Under the pieces are notes generated by a model that was not told the DNA's origin, did no database searches, and worked only from the letters and a program-made list of their open reading frames with translations. The translations under genes and the position numbers were made by a program. Source: a virus. From it: 64,000 nucleotides of DNA. Of this stretch, positions 56,574 through 63,613 are shown piece by piece. The stretch is from positions 29,961 to 93,960 of the IMG/VR virus record IMGVR_UViG_3300010371_000002; one strand, written 5' to 3'. How positions within the stretch are numbered: position 1 is the first letter of the stretch; the number at the start of each line of letters is the position of its first letter.

Positions 56574-56807
56574 TTACACAGATTGCGGAGAAATATTTTT
56601 TTGCGTGGATTCAAGCGATGGGATCAAGTCAGCCGCATCGCACCCGACAGCGTTCGCCAGCGAGGGGAGCATCTTTACAGTGGGGCATTTGAGATCGCGT
56701 TCCATCTCATACCAGTAGCCCCACGATGTCCCGGCATCGCGCGCAGCCTGCTTGACATTCTTTCCTGCCCGAACCCGGGCCTCACGCAGCAGTTTCCCGA
56801 ACGTCAT
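56574..56807 (-). CDS. XRE-family repressor (short)
   Basis: The product has 77 residues with an HTH_3 domain: FGKLLREARVRAGKNVKQAA, then RDAGTSWGYWYEMERDLKCP. A TATAAT ends six nt before the ATG, so its mRNA is leaderless. It lies on the minus strand, divergent from the larger regulator at 56912. It may act as the Cro-like partner or the repressor of the switch. Confidence 0.78.
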   Translation of the reverse strand: MTFGKLLREARVRAGKNVKQAARDAGTSWGYWYEMERDLKCPTVKMLPSLANAVGCDAADLIPSLESTQKNISPQSV

Positions 56808-56813
56808 GAATAC

Positions 56814-56893
56814 ATTATATCACTTATGACGCTAACGCGCAACGGGCGTTACCGCTTGAGTGCATTGAGTTATAGCGCAACTCCGCGCATAAT
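56814..56893. promoter_or_regulatory. Divergent switch promoters with operators O2 and O3
   Basis: Minus: -35 TTGCGC (56842-56837), 17 bp, -10 TATAAT (56819-56814). Plus: -35 TTGAGT (56865-56870), 17 bp, -10 CATAAT (56888-56893). O2 is 56827-56842 (TGACGC-TAAC-GCGCAA), O3 is 56865-56880 (TTGAGT-TATA-GCGCAA). Each operator covers the -35 of one promoter. Confidence 0.65.
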
Positions 56894-56911
56894 CGTGTGT
56901 CAGATTACGAT

Positions 56912-57457
56912 ATGCAAATGCTATTGGAGAGACTACACGAAGGAATGACCGCCGACCAATACTCCGAACCGAACTTTGGCGCTTGGGTCAAAGAGAAGAT
57001 GGATGCGCACGGGATCAAACTCAAGACACTGGCCGCCGCTTCGGACCTGGTGTACTCGTATCTCTCACGTCTCATCAATTCCGGAAGTCATGGGAAGCCG
57101 ATAACGCCTGAGCGCGAAAATATCAGGGCGATCGCAGATGCCTTGATTAAGCTTGGGGCCATCGAATCTCAGGATGAAGCGTTCTTAGCGGCTGGGTACC
57201 ACGTAAGCGGGTATGTGACAATACGCGCTGACAAGCTCCACCATACAACGCCCGAAGATTGGCAAAAGTATCCTCAAATCCTTGCAGACCTAGACCGAAT
57301 TGTCCAGCAATATCCAGATAAGGCCGAGGAGCTTCTAAAGGTCGCAATCAAGGGCCTAGAACCTCATCTCCTGCTACTCGACATGCTCAAGGCTCAACAA
57401 TCCACGCAAGCGAGTCCTTCCTCGGAAGGCGAATCGGAACCCAAATCCACGGAATAG
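56912..57457 (+). CDS. XRE-family regulator (CI-like)
   Basis: The product has 181 residues counted from ATG 56912; a GTG at 56897 is too close to the -10 box to be used, and ATG 56945 is also possible. Residues ~25-75 form an HTH (AHGIKLKTLAAASDLVYSYL, SRLINSGSH). A helical middle and a Ser/Glu-rich tail follow. No peptidase active site is visible, so it is unlikely to be a LexA/CI autoprotease. Opposes the short XRE gene. Confidence 0.72.
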   Translation: MQMLLERLHEGMTADQYSEPNFGAWVKEKMDAHGIKLKTLAAASDLVYSYLSRLINSGSHGKPITPERENIRAIADALIKLGAIESQDEAFLAAGYHVSGYVTIRADKLHHTTPEDWQKYPQILADLDRIVQQYPDKAEELLKVAIKGLEPHLLLLDMLKAQQSTQASPSSEGESEPKSTE

Positions 57458-57483
57458 AACGCGCGTTTGACTAATTCGTATTA

Positions 57484-57530
57484 CGGTGCTACAATTGGTA
57501 GACACCAGACGATGTAATCACATCGAACGA
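57484..57530 (+). other. Possible tRNA 5'-half remnant
   Basis: GGTGCTACAATTGGTAGACACC (as two parts: stem GGTG/CACC, loop with TTGGTAGA) looks like a tRNA D arm, and CGATG-TAATCA-CATCG follows where an anticodon arm would be, with a 6-nt loop. No T arm or acceptor follows. It may be a remnant or chance. Confidence 0.25.
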
Positions 57531-57548
57531 TTCAGTCACATGCTTGAT

Positions 57549-57590
57549 ATAGTATGAATTCTAACATTATATAGATATGTTGCATACTAT
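57549..57590. other. 42-bp imperfect palindrome, attP candidate
   Basis: ATAGTATG (57549-57556) and CATACTAT (57583-57590) flank an inner AACAT/ATGTT pair (57563-57567, 57577-57581). Large serine integrases use ~40-50 bp sites of this form close to their gene, and the integrase starts 456 bp away. The AT-rich block 57458-57611 holds no gene. Confidence 0.4.
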
Positions 57591-57653
57591 TAAGTTATGT
57601 GATATTATCGGATGGTAGGCTGGTGGGAATTCGAATATTGGGAGATGACGCAA

Positions 57654-57941
57654 ATGAGCGAATTGGACGACCCCGTAGCCCCAGAAATGAGCCCTCGCGA
57701 CCTTACCGCCCTTTTCCGGAGTCGGTGTGAATGGTGGGATGCCGTGGAGAACGCCCTCCTGAGTGGCGTGACGATTGTGCTGGAGCCCGCGATGCCGCGT
57801 TGTGTTCAGGCGATTCTGGTGGGAGATGCCATACTCGTTGACGCCCTGAGCTTCGGCGACAGAGGCCGGGTTACTGCGCTAGTGGCTGAGTTGGATCGCT
57901 GGAAGTTCCTCCGTTCCGCCGGTGCCGCCACGCCGTCGTAG
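57654..57941 (+). CDS. Hypothetical protein before the integrase
   Basis: The product has 95 residues from ATG 57654 (GGGAG nine nt upstream); starts at 57612 and 57645 are also in frame. It contains DLTALFRSRCEWWDAVENAL and GDAILVDALSFGDRG. Same direction as, and ~100 bp before, the integrase. It might be a recombination directionality factor, but no family is recognised. Confidence 0.55.
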   Translation: MSELDDPVAPEMSPRDLTALFRSRCEWWDAVENALLSGVTIVLEPAMPRCVQAILVGDAILVDALSFGDRGRVTALVAELDRWKFLRSAGAATPS

Positions 57942-58045
57942 CAGCATTCATCGCAATGCCTCACATGTTGTAGAACAGCCTCCGCCCAGGCTCCGTTCAC
58001 AACCCGCGTATTATTCGCAATCATTATCACTTAGGTTTCAAAAGC

Positions 58046-59845
58046 ATGACCAAGAAACGGTGTGTAATTGACAACTCTCAGGGGGCCATCGTCGGATATC
58101 TCCGCAAGTCGGACGTGAAGTTCCCGGCGAAATCGACCGTGGAAGAGAGGCGGAAAATCGTTGAAGACTTGAAGAGGTTCCGCACCTCGGAACTGATCCA
58201 GGATGCCGCGAATGCCGGTGTTGGCCCGATCACGGAATGGTACTGCGACATGGACATCTCCGGGACGGGCAAGTACCTCGACAAGCGGACAGACTTCTTG
58301 CGGATGACGCAGCGTGCGAAAGAGGGGAAGATACGGGTCGTTGTGACCCGCGACCTCTCCCGCGCCAACCGCTCACTCGTGAACAACGAAATCTGGATCG
58401 AAGAGCTCAAGCGATGCAATGTACAACTCATTGCGGAGGATCTGCCGCAGACAGGAAGCGAGTCCGTCAACAAACTCTCCCGGCGAAACCTGGGGGCGTT
58501 TTATGAATTCATGGCCGAACGTACCGGTGAGCTCATCCGCTCCCACCATTTCACGGAGGTCAGCGAGGGGCGTTGGGTCGGCCGCACGATCGACATGTGG
58601 GGGCTGCGATACAACCCGGAAACCAAAGGGTACGACTATGACCCGTTTACCGCCGACCGCGCCATCTTCGTCTACGAGACGTTCAACACATGCCTGGGCG
58701 TTGCGGGCGCGACGGCACGTGAGATGAACCGGCTCTATCAGGAGAACGCACCGCGGGCCACCCTGTCGCCGCGTGGCAGCGAATGGGCTACCGACATGGT
58801 GCTGGATTTCGTCCGGCTCTCCGTGTACCGCCGCAAAGCCTACTACACGCTCTGGGCAGACATCGGCGGCCGGCGCGAGCGGGAATCCTCGATCTCCGTG
58901 GACATGCCGCACTTGATCCCGGAAGTTATTCCGCCCGACATCGTTGCTGAGACGGACCGGTTTCTCGAAGAACGCGCTCCATGGCGCGAGGAGTTGCAGC
59001 AACGACAGAAAGCGGGGCGGCTGGAGCATACCTATACCGGGCTTCTCAAATGTGGCGACTGCGGGGCGAACATGGTCACGCTCAAGAACCCGGACGGGCG
59101 CGGCGGCAAAGGTGAGATCCGGTGGGTGTCGTGGCTCTGCCAGAATGCCGCCATGGGCGAATGCGTTCACCCCCGGAAGATCTCGACCCAGCAATACCGC
59201 CTCGACGCTCTCATTAAGCGCGCCATCCTGCTTGCCTTCGATCTGTCCAAAGAGGAACAGCAGGCGAAAAAGCGTCCGGCGAGATCAAGGGTTGCCCGTG
59301 GTACCGAGAACATGGATCGGCAACTCGCGGAGATTGACCGGCGGATTGCGGCGGCGGAGCAGATGTATGAGGGCGGCTCCATTGGATACACATGGGAGAA
59401 ATTACAATCTCGCTTAGGACAATTGACGGAAGAGCGTAACCGGCTATTAGCGCTAAAAACTGTCGATGAACCGGAGAAAATCAGCACCGCGACTCTGACG
59501 CCGAAACAATGGCGGGAAATGCGAGAGCGGATCGATTTGATTTGGGATAGTGATGAGATCTGCTTCGACAAGAGCAAGAGCGCATACCTGCGGACACTGG
59601 GGCTCAGGGCCGACGTTGTTGTGAGCGTGAGGGCACCCAAACGGCGACGTGCCGGGAACGAGCGCCAGTACCCGGGGCCGGTCACCGTAAGAGTGCATGT
59701 GGAGGCACTGGGGCGCACCGATGAAAGGGCTATCGAGATCTCGGAGACCGAGGAGGAGTTCAAGGCATATGCGCACTGGAGGGCTTCTTTTGGCAACATG
59801 GGCGGGCGTCCACGCAAAAAACCCGTAGGGATTAGTGATGGTTAG
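58046..59845 (+). CDS. int: Large serine recombinase (integrase)
   Basis: The product has 599 residues. The resolvase domain has the catalytic Ser in IVGYLRKSD and the arginine loop VVVTRDLSRANRS. Next comes the recombinase domain around MWGLRYNPETKGYDYDPFTA. The zinc ribbon has CGDCGANM and later Cys residues, followed by a coiled coil (MDRQLAEIDRRIAAAEQMYE). The C-terminus has an AT-hook-like GGRPRKKP. It catalyses integration between attP and attB by double-strand exchange. Confidence 0.92.
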   Translation: MTKKRCVIDNSQGAIVGYLRKSDVKFPAKSTVEERRKIVEDLKRFRTSELIQDAANAGVGPITEWYCDMDISGTGKYLDKRTDFLRMTQRAKEGKIRVVVTRDLSRANRSLVNNEIWIEELKRCNVQLIAEDLPQTGSESVNKLSRRNLGAFYEFMAERTGELIRSHHFTEVSEGRWVGRTIDMWGLRYNPETKGYDYDPFTADRAIFVYETFNTCLGVAGATAREMNRLYQENAPRATLSPRGSEWATDMVLDFVRLSVYRRKAYYTLWADIGGRRERESSISVDMPHLIPEVIPPDIVAETDRFLEERAPWREELQQRQKAGRLEHTYTGLLKCGDCGANMVTLKNPDGRGGKGEIRWVSWLCQNAAMGECVHPRKISTQQYRLDALIKRAILLAFDLSKEEQQAKKRPARSRVARGTENMDRQLAEIDRRIAAAEQMYEGGSIGYTWEKLQSRLGQLTEERNRLLALKTVDEPEKISTATLTPKQWREMRERIDLIWDSDEICFDKSKSAYLRTLGLRADVVVSVRAPKRRRAGNERQYPGPVTVRVHVEALGRTDERAIEISETEEEFKAYAHWRASFGNMGGRPRKKPVGISDG

Positions 59846-59853
59846 GGAAACTT

Positions 59854-59884
59854 CCCATGACATGTGTAATCCTCATGGGTTTTT
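59854..59884 (+). terminator. Terminator after the integrase
   Basis: CCCATGA (59854-59860) and TCATGGG (59873-59879) flank a 12-nt loop and are followed by TTTTT. It ends the integrase transcript before the convergent HNH gene. Confidence 0.7.
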
Positions 59885-59893
59885 GCGATCTGA

Positions 59894-60469
59894 TCAAGTA
59901 TAAAGCTCAACTATTGAGTGCGGCAGCATGAACTCTTCAATATCGGGCAGCGGCTCTCCATAGAAGCGCCGTCTGGCTCGCGACACCTTGGCATGATATG
60001 CCCGGAGATCAGGTATAAATCCGATTTCGTCAGCGAGGTGCGGCTGCATGGCGCAACCAAATATGCTGTCTCGGACGTCACGCAGACACTTGAAAGCGGT
60101 TTTCGGGTTCATGTATTCACCACATGATTCCGTCGCCAGAAACTTCACGGCCTGATTCCACGCGAACTCCCACATGGGGCCACCGTCGCGCTGATAAGCT
60201 AAAAAGTCGTGCTCATTCATTGGGGCTTTTTCGTGACATTGGTGGCAGAGTGTAATTATATTGTTGAGTTCGTCTCGTCCACCAAGAAACAGCGGGTGGA
60301 CGTGATGACCCTCTGTATCGGGGCTGAACACGCCACACACCTGACAGATCCCGCAATCCCTGGCCCTGGCAATCTGGATGAGAATGGTATCGCGCTTTAA
60401 CTTTGCCGGTCGTTTTGCTGCCCTGTCCGCAAGGTAATTCGCCAAGTTAAACGGCTTCGAGCTTTTCAT
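59894..60469 (-). CDS. HNH endonuclease
   Basis: The product has 191 residues. It has CGICQVCGVFSPDTEGHHVH, PLFLGGRDELNN, and TLCHQCHEKAPM, a complete HNH zinc-bound nuclease core. A long C-terminal helical domain follows. It is convergent with the integrase. Confidence 0.83.
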   Translation of the reverse strand: MKSSKPFNLANYLADRAAKRPAKLKRDTILIQIARARDCGICQVCGVFSPDTEGHHVHPLFLGGRDELNNIITLCHQCHEKAPMNEHDFLAYQRDGGPMWEFAWNQAVKFLATESCGEYMNPKTAFKCLRDVRDSIFGCAMQPHLADEIGFIPDLRAYHAKVSRARRRFYGEPLPDIEEFMLPHSIVELYT

Positions 60470-60510
60470 ATGGCCCCCTGAACCATGACAAACAATTGTT
60501 TGCTTTTGGG

Positions 60511-60516
60511 TATTCT
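60511..60516 (+). promoter_or_regulatory. -10 box (TATTCT) with leaderless start
   Basis: TATTCT ends six nt before the ATG at 60523, matching the leaderless pattern seen elsewhere in the window. No strong -35. Confidence 0.45.
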
Positions 60517-60522
60517 ACCCTC

Positions 60523-60939
60523 ATGTCTATCTCCGATGCACCAGAAGACCCTATCCTCCGAGCTGCCTACGAATCCGGCCGCGCCAGCCGCCAGGGCCAA
60601 ATCGACGCCCAGGCCCAACAACTCCACGACCTCTACGCCATGCAGAAATCTCTCACCGACGAAATCCGTACGCTCCGGGAAGTCTGTACCGCGCAAATGC
60701 GCTGGGAACGATTCTGCGAAAAGATCGCCGATTGTTTCGAAGATGTTGAGGGAGAGACGAGGTTGAGGGATTCTGATAAGAGTCGGTATCGGGGGCTTGT
60801 GCGGCAGGTTGTGCTGGAGGTACGGCGTGTCAGGCGTGAAATGGGCAACGAGACGGACGAAGAACTCCGGGCCAGAGGTGTAGACCCGGAGATATACCGC
60901 AGAAAGTTCCTGGAAGAACGTGGTGAGACATTGCCCTGA
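60523..60939 (+). CDS. Coiled-coil hypothetical protein
   Basis: The product has 138 residues from ATG 60523. The central part is a long amphipathic helix (QAQQLHDLYAMQKSLTDEIR) and the rest is basic helices (RGLVRQVVLEVRRVRREMGN). Unknown role; convergent with the AT-hook-like gene at 60944. Confidence 0.62.
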   Translation: MSISDAPEDPILRAAYESGRASRQGQIDAQAQQLHDLYAMQKSLTDEIRTLREVCTAQMRWERFCEKIADCFEDVEGETRLRDSDKSRYRGLVRQVVLEVRRVRREMGNETDEELRARGVDPEIYRRKFLEERGETLP

Positions 60940-60943
60940 CACG

Positions 60944-61168
60944 TCAATCCACCGAATTCTTTTGGCCCCCCTTGGCACTCCTTCTCGTTCGCGGCTTACT
61001 ATCCTTCACCCCTGGTGGTCTGCCACCCTTCTTGCCGTTCTCCCGTGACGCCGGATTTCGTATCCCTTTGGGCTTCCTTGCGCTGACCGCCGCGCCCACG
61101 ATGCTCCACGCATCCGCATCCCCGCTTTCCAACAGAGTCCGCAGCCATTCCTTCTCATCTTCGCTCAT
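60944..61168 (-). CDS. Small AT-hook-like basic protein
   Basis: The product has 74 residues: an acidic helical start (MSEDEKEWLRTLLESGDADA) and a basic half with KGGRPPGVKDSKPRTRRSAK, containing a GRP core as in AT-hooks. It is leaderless (TATAAT six nt before ATG 61168). Because its own promoter contains one of the two operators, it may repress itself and the opposite gene set. Confidence 0.65.
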   Translation of the reverse strand: MSEDEKEWLRTLLESGDADAWSIVGAAVSARKPKGIRNPASRENGKKGGRPPGVKDSKPRTRRSAKGGQKNSVD

Positions 61169-61174
61169 GTCCGT

Positions 61175-61237
61175 ATTATAATCCGGTTAGGTTTTTACGT
61201 CAACCCTATTGACATCCTAATCCGGTTAGGTTATAAT
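61175..61237. promoter_or_regulatory. Divergent consensus promoters with two 15-bp operators
   Basis: Plus: TTGACA (61209-61214), 17 bp, TATAAT (61232-61237). Minus: TTGACG (61203-61198), 17 bp, TATAAT (61180-61175). TAATCCGGTTAGGTT occurs at 61179-61193 and 61218-61232, so each spacer carries one copy. This is a textbook dual-operator switch. Confidence 0.82.
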
Positions 61238-61278
61238 AGAGTCAGGTAAGCGAAATTACTCCGATGGAGAACAACGAG

Positions 61279-61647
61279 ATGGCGACCGCAACAATTACCA
61301 ACCGCAAAAGCAAGAAGTTGCTCCACCAGCTTCAGAAACAGTACCTCACGGCGAAGGCTGCCTACGATACCAATCTCACCCTCGCGAATGAGTACAGCGC
61401 CACGCTCGACTTTGATGCCGATTTCGACGCGGCATACGACAAGAGCGAAGAGTATTTGGCCTCCCTGAACCACGACGCGGTCTATGCGGCTTTCCGGCAG
61501 GCTGGCGACGATCTGCTGGCCGAAGCGCGCAACTTTTCCGAGGGATTTCCGCGCTGCTTCCAGAAGGATATCGCCACGGCGTTTGACGCGGCCAAAGAGC
61601 GGCACGACATCCGGGAAAGCCTGCTCGATCTTTGCGTGAGACTATGA
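61279..61647 (+). CDS. Helical hypothetical early protein
   Basis: The product has 122 residues from ATG 61279, where GGAG is nine nt upstream; ATG 61264 is possible. Highly helical, basic start (NRKSKKLLHQLQKQYLTAKA), then acidic. Driven by the consensus promoter. Unknown. Confidence 0.62.
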   Translation: MATATITNRKSKKLLHQLQKQYLTAKAAYDTNLTLANEYSATLDFDADFDAAYDKSEEYLASLNHDAVYAAFRQAGDDLLAEARNFSEGFPRCFQKDIATAFDAAKERHDIRESLLDLCVRL

Positions 61648-61661
61648 AAGGGGTTACTCTA

Positions 61662-61949
61662 ATGGCGAAAACAACAACTGAACCGCGTGTGCGCTTCAAC
61701 TGGGGATTCCATGATGCCACGCACGCCGTGATGCAGGGATGGCATAAGAAACCGGGCATGGGCTTTCTGGCTGGCGGCGCGTTGGAAGCGGTCACAAAGC
61801 CGAGCGAGGTGCTTGAACTGCACCCTGACAGCGAATATGCGCAGGGATGGCTGTACGGCTACGATGTAGCGATCACGACCGGCGAACGGCCCGAATCGAG
61901 TGAGCCCGCATGGCAGGAATACCAGACCGGCTCAAAGTGGCATTCTTAG
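61662..61949 (+). CDS. Hypothetical protein
   Basis: The product has 95 residues from ATG 61662, preceded by AAGGGG and TTACTCTA. It contains RFNWGFHDATHAVMQGWHKK and EYAQGWLYGYDVAI. The first bases nearly repeat at the start of the next gene. Unknown. Confidence 0.62.
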   Translation: MAKTTTEPRVRFNWGFHDATHAVMQGWHKKPGMGFLAGGALEAVTKPSEVLELHPDSEYAQGWLYGYDVAITTGERPESSEPAWQEYQTGSKWHS

Positions 61950-61962
61950 AGGAGATACTCTA

Positions 61963-62172
61963 ATGGCGAAACCAACAATTAATATTCCGCGAGATGTGGT
62001 GTTCAGTGGGGCTGCCTTCGGGGTGGCCCAGGGTTACATACTGGCGTGGGGAGGCGGTGTGGCCCAACCGGAGCCGACTGTGCATGAATTGTGGCTGTTG
62101 CCCGCGATGATGGTCTGGTTTGTGGCATTGTGCTATATGCTCTGCCGCATGACGACAAAGGATATCCGATGA
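61963..62172 (+). CDS. Small two-pass membrane protein
   Basis: The product has 69 residues from ATG 61963 (GGAG upstream). Two hydrophobic segments (VFSGAAFGVAQGYILAWGGG and LLPAMMVWFVALCYMLCR). Its start shares TACTCTAATGGCGAAA with the gene before it. May be an exclusion or other membrane factor. Confidence 0.6.
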   Translation: MAKPTINIPRDVVFSGAAFGVAQGYILAWGGGVAQPEPTVHELWLLPAMMVWFVALCYMLCRMTTKDIR

Positions 62173-62188
62173 AAGGAAATCTGGTTCA

Positions 62189-62551
62189 ATGAGTGAAGAC
62201 GTTTTTGCAATGATGGATAAAGACAAACTCTATCGTTACGGCTGCCCAAAACATATCGTCGTTGGGAACATGCGGAATTGCCCCGACTGCCAGGCCATGC
62301 CGCTTTTGACATTATCCGAGCACGCGGCAATCGCTGAAGCAGGATGCGCAGATCGCATGGCCCATCTTGAGCGCGTAAGGGCGCGAATGAAGGCGATGAA
62401 GCTATCAGGGAGCCACTTGGCGTCGTGCCTGTATCGCAGTCCGTCGTTCATCAATAGCTGTCTTCGTGGCAACTATCCAGGCTACGGCATGGCGTATGTC
62501 CCGGTCTATTTGGAAAGAGAATTGCGTGGGAGAGGCATTTGGGAAGATTGA
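62189..62551 (+). CDS. Zinc/HTH-like hypothetical protein
   Basis: The product has 120 residues. CPKHIVVGNMRNCPDCQAMP gives one zinc site. The second half (MKAMKLSGSHLASCLYRSPS, then FINSCLRGN) looks like a helix-turn-helix. Its stop is two bases from the stop of the convergent gene. Confidence 0.6.
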   Translation: MSEDVFAMMDKDKLYRYGCPKHIVVGNMRNCPDCQAMPLLTLSEHAAIAEAGCADRMAHLERVRARMKAMKLSGSHLASCLYRSPSFINSCLRGNYPGYGMAYVPVYLERELRGRGIWED

Positions 62552-62552
62552 A

Positions 62553-62945
62553 TTACCTGAGCCTGGGATATTTACGCTGAAGTCGCGCCATCACAAACCG
62601 CGCCGATTCCCCCGGATTCTCGCTATCTCTCTTACCATGTTCCGCAGCCGCTGCCCCCGATTCAAACAAAGGCACCGCCGCAACCGGAACTTCTGGTGAA
62701 CCCAACAGCCTCAATGCCAATAGATCATTCTCATGACCGCGATTTGAATGGACGACGGCCCATCCATGGCAAAGGCGCTCCGGTGTCGCATGGCATGAGA
62801 ATGAGGCCATTGGTTGCAGTGGCGTTGGGGCATCGTAGGCCGTGAGCTTGTCATACTCCCCACTGGCCCATATGCCGGATGGAACATCTTTTCGGTAGGG
62901 ACATACCGCGCAGGGATGCTCCCGAATCTCACACCGATTACCCAT
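62553..62945 (-). CDS. DUF6283-like protein
   Basis: The product has 130 residues from ATG 62945, overlapping the regulator stop. The N-terminal CAVCPYRKDVPSGIWASGEY, then FSCHATPERLCHGWAVVHSN, matches the small phage and actinobacterial DUF6283 family, with Cys/His positions that may bind metal. A basic tail follows. Confidence 0.72.
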   Translation of the reverse strand: MGNRCEIREHPCAVCPYRKDVPSGIWASGEYDKLTAYDAPTPLQPMASFSCHATPERLCHGWAVVHSNRGHENDLLALRLLGSPEVPVAAVPLFESGAAAAEHGKRDSENPGESARFVMARLQRKYPRLR

Positions 62946-63321
62946 TGGTATCAACGACCTCCACAAACCTTAATCCGGTCTCCAGGTTCGTAACCTCGAA
63001 ACAACATCCCCGCTCGAAGTGACCACCCCGATGAACCATCCCAAACGGCCTTTGGATCGGCACATAATTGACGGCATTCGTGTCCGGCTGCCAGGATGTT
63101 TTAACTCTCTCAATAGCCCGTCCGAGTTTCTTACCATCCGTCAGCATCCCAATCCGCTGCAGGGTCCGCAAATGGGTCTGTACGGTGGAGGAGGATCTCA
63201 GGCCGACATGTTGGGCGATTTCTCGGACTGTAGGAGGATAGCCATGTTGATCCCGGAACGCCTGAATGGTGGTCAGGATCTGCCGCTGACGAGTGCTGAG
63301 AGGTGGGATCGTTTTAGGCAT
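62938..63321 (-). CDS. LexA-type winged-HTH regulator without peptidase domain
   Basis: The product has 127 residues from ATG 63321 (63342 also in frame). The first ~70 residues match the LexA DNA-binding domain: STRQRQILTTIQAFRDQHGY, PPTVREIAQHVGLRSSSTVQ, THLRTLQRIGML. The rest is a short beta-rich part without the Ser/Lys autocleavage residues. It may respond to the host SOS sites or compete with host LexA. Confidence 0.75.
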   Translation of the reverse strand: MPKTIPPLSTRQRQILTTIQAFRDQHGYPPTVREIAQHVGLRSSSTVQTHLRTLQRIGMLTDGKKLGRAIERVKTSWQPDTNAVNYVPIQRPFGMVHRGGHFERGCCFEVTNLETGLRFVEVVDTNG

Positions 63322-63325
63322 CAAT

Positions 63326-63601
63326 TTATGCACCTTTTCCAATACCGGATTTCGATACCCTTGATGTAAAAGTGCGCTTCACCATTTTCTGCATATATCG
63401 CTTTATCCTCTCCCGCCATGGCCTTGGGATCGCAAGCATATCCTGCCTGTGAATTCCGTCAACCAGAAGGCTCGACAGTCCAACTAAACGATACCTTTCC
63501 AGAAATTGCGCATTCTCGGCGGTTGGGGCAAAGAGGGTGCCATCGACTTGTCGTAGCAACTTTCCATCTTGATTGCTCCAGATAAACATCACAGATTTCA
63601 T
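63326..63601 (-). CDS. Hypothetical protein
   Basis: The product has 91 residues (MKSVMFIWSNQDGKLLRQVD), alpha/beta with a basic C-terminus (WRERIKRYMQKMVKRTFTSR). It precedes the LexA-type gene in the same direction. Not recognised. Confidence 0.6.
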   Translation of the reverse strand: MKSVMFIWSNQDGKLLRQVDGTLFAPTAENAQFLERYRLVGLSSLLVDGIHRQDMLAIPRPWRERIKRYMQKMVKRTFTSRVSKSGIGKGA

Positions 63602-63613
63602 GGATTCCCTCGC

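Noticed and set aside
58373-59194. 273-codon minus-strand frame over the integrase
   Set aside because: Antisense to the serine recombinase; no motif or promoter.
60466-60978. 170-codon minus-strand frame
   Set aside because: Antisense to the coiled-coil gene at 60523; no ribosome site, and it would overlap two supported genes.
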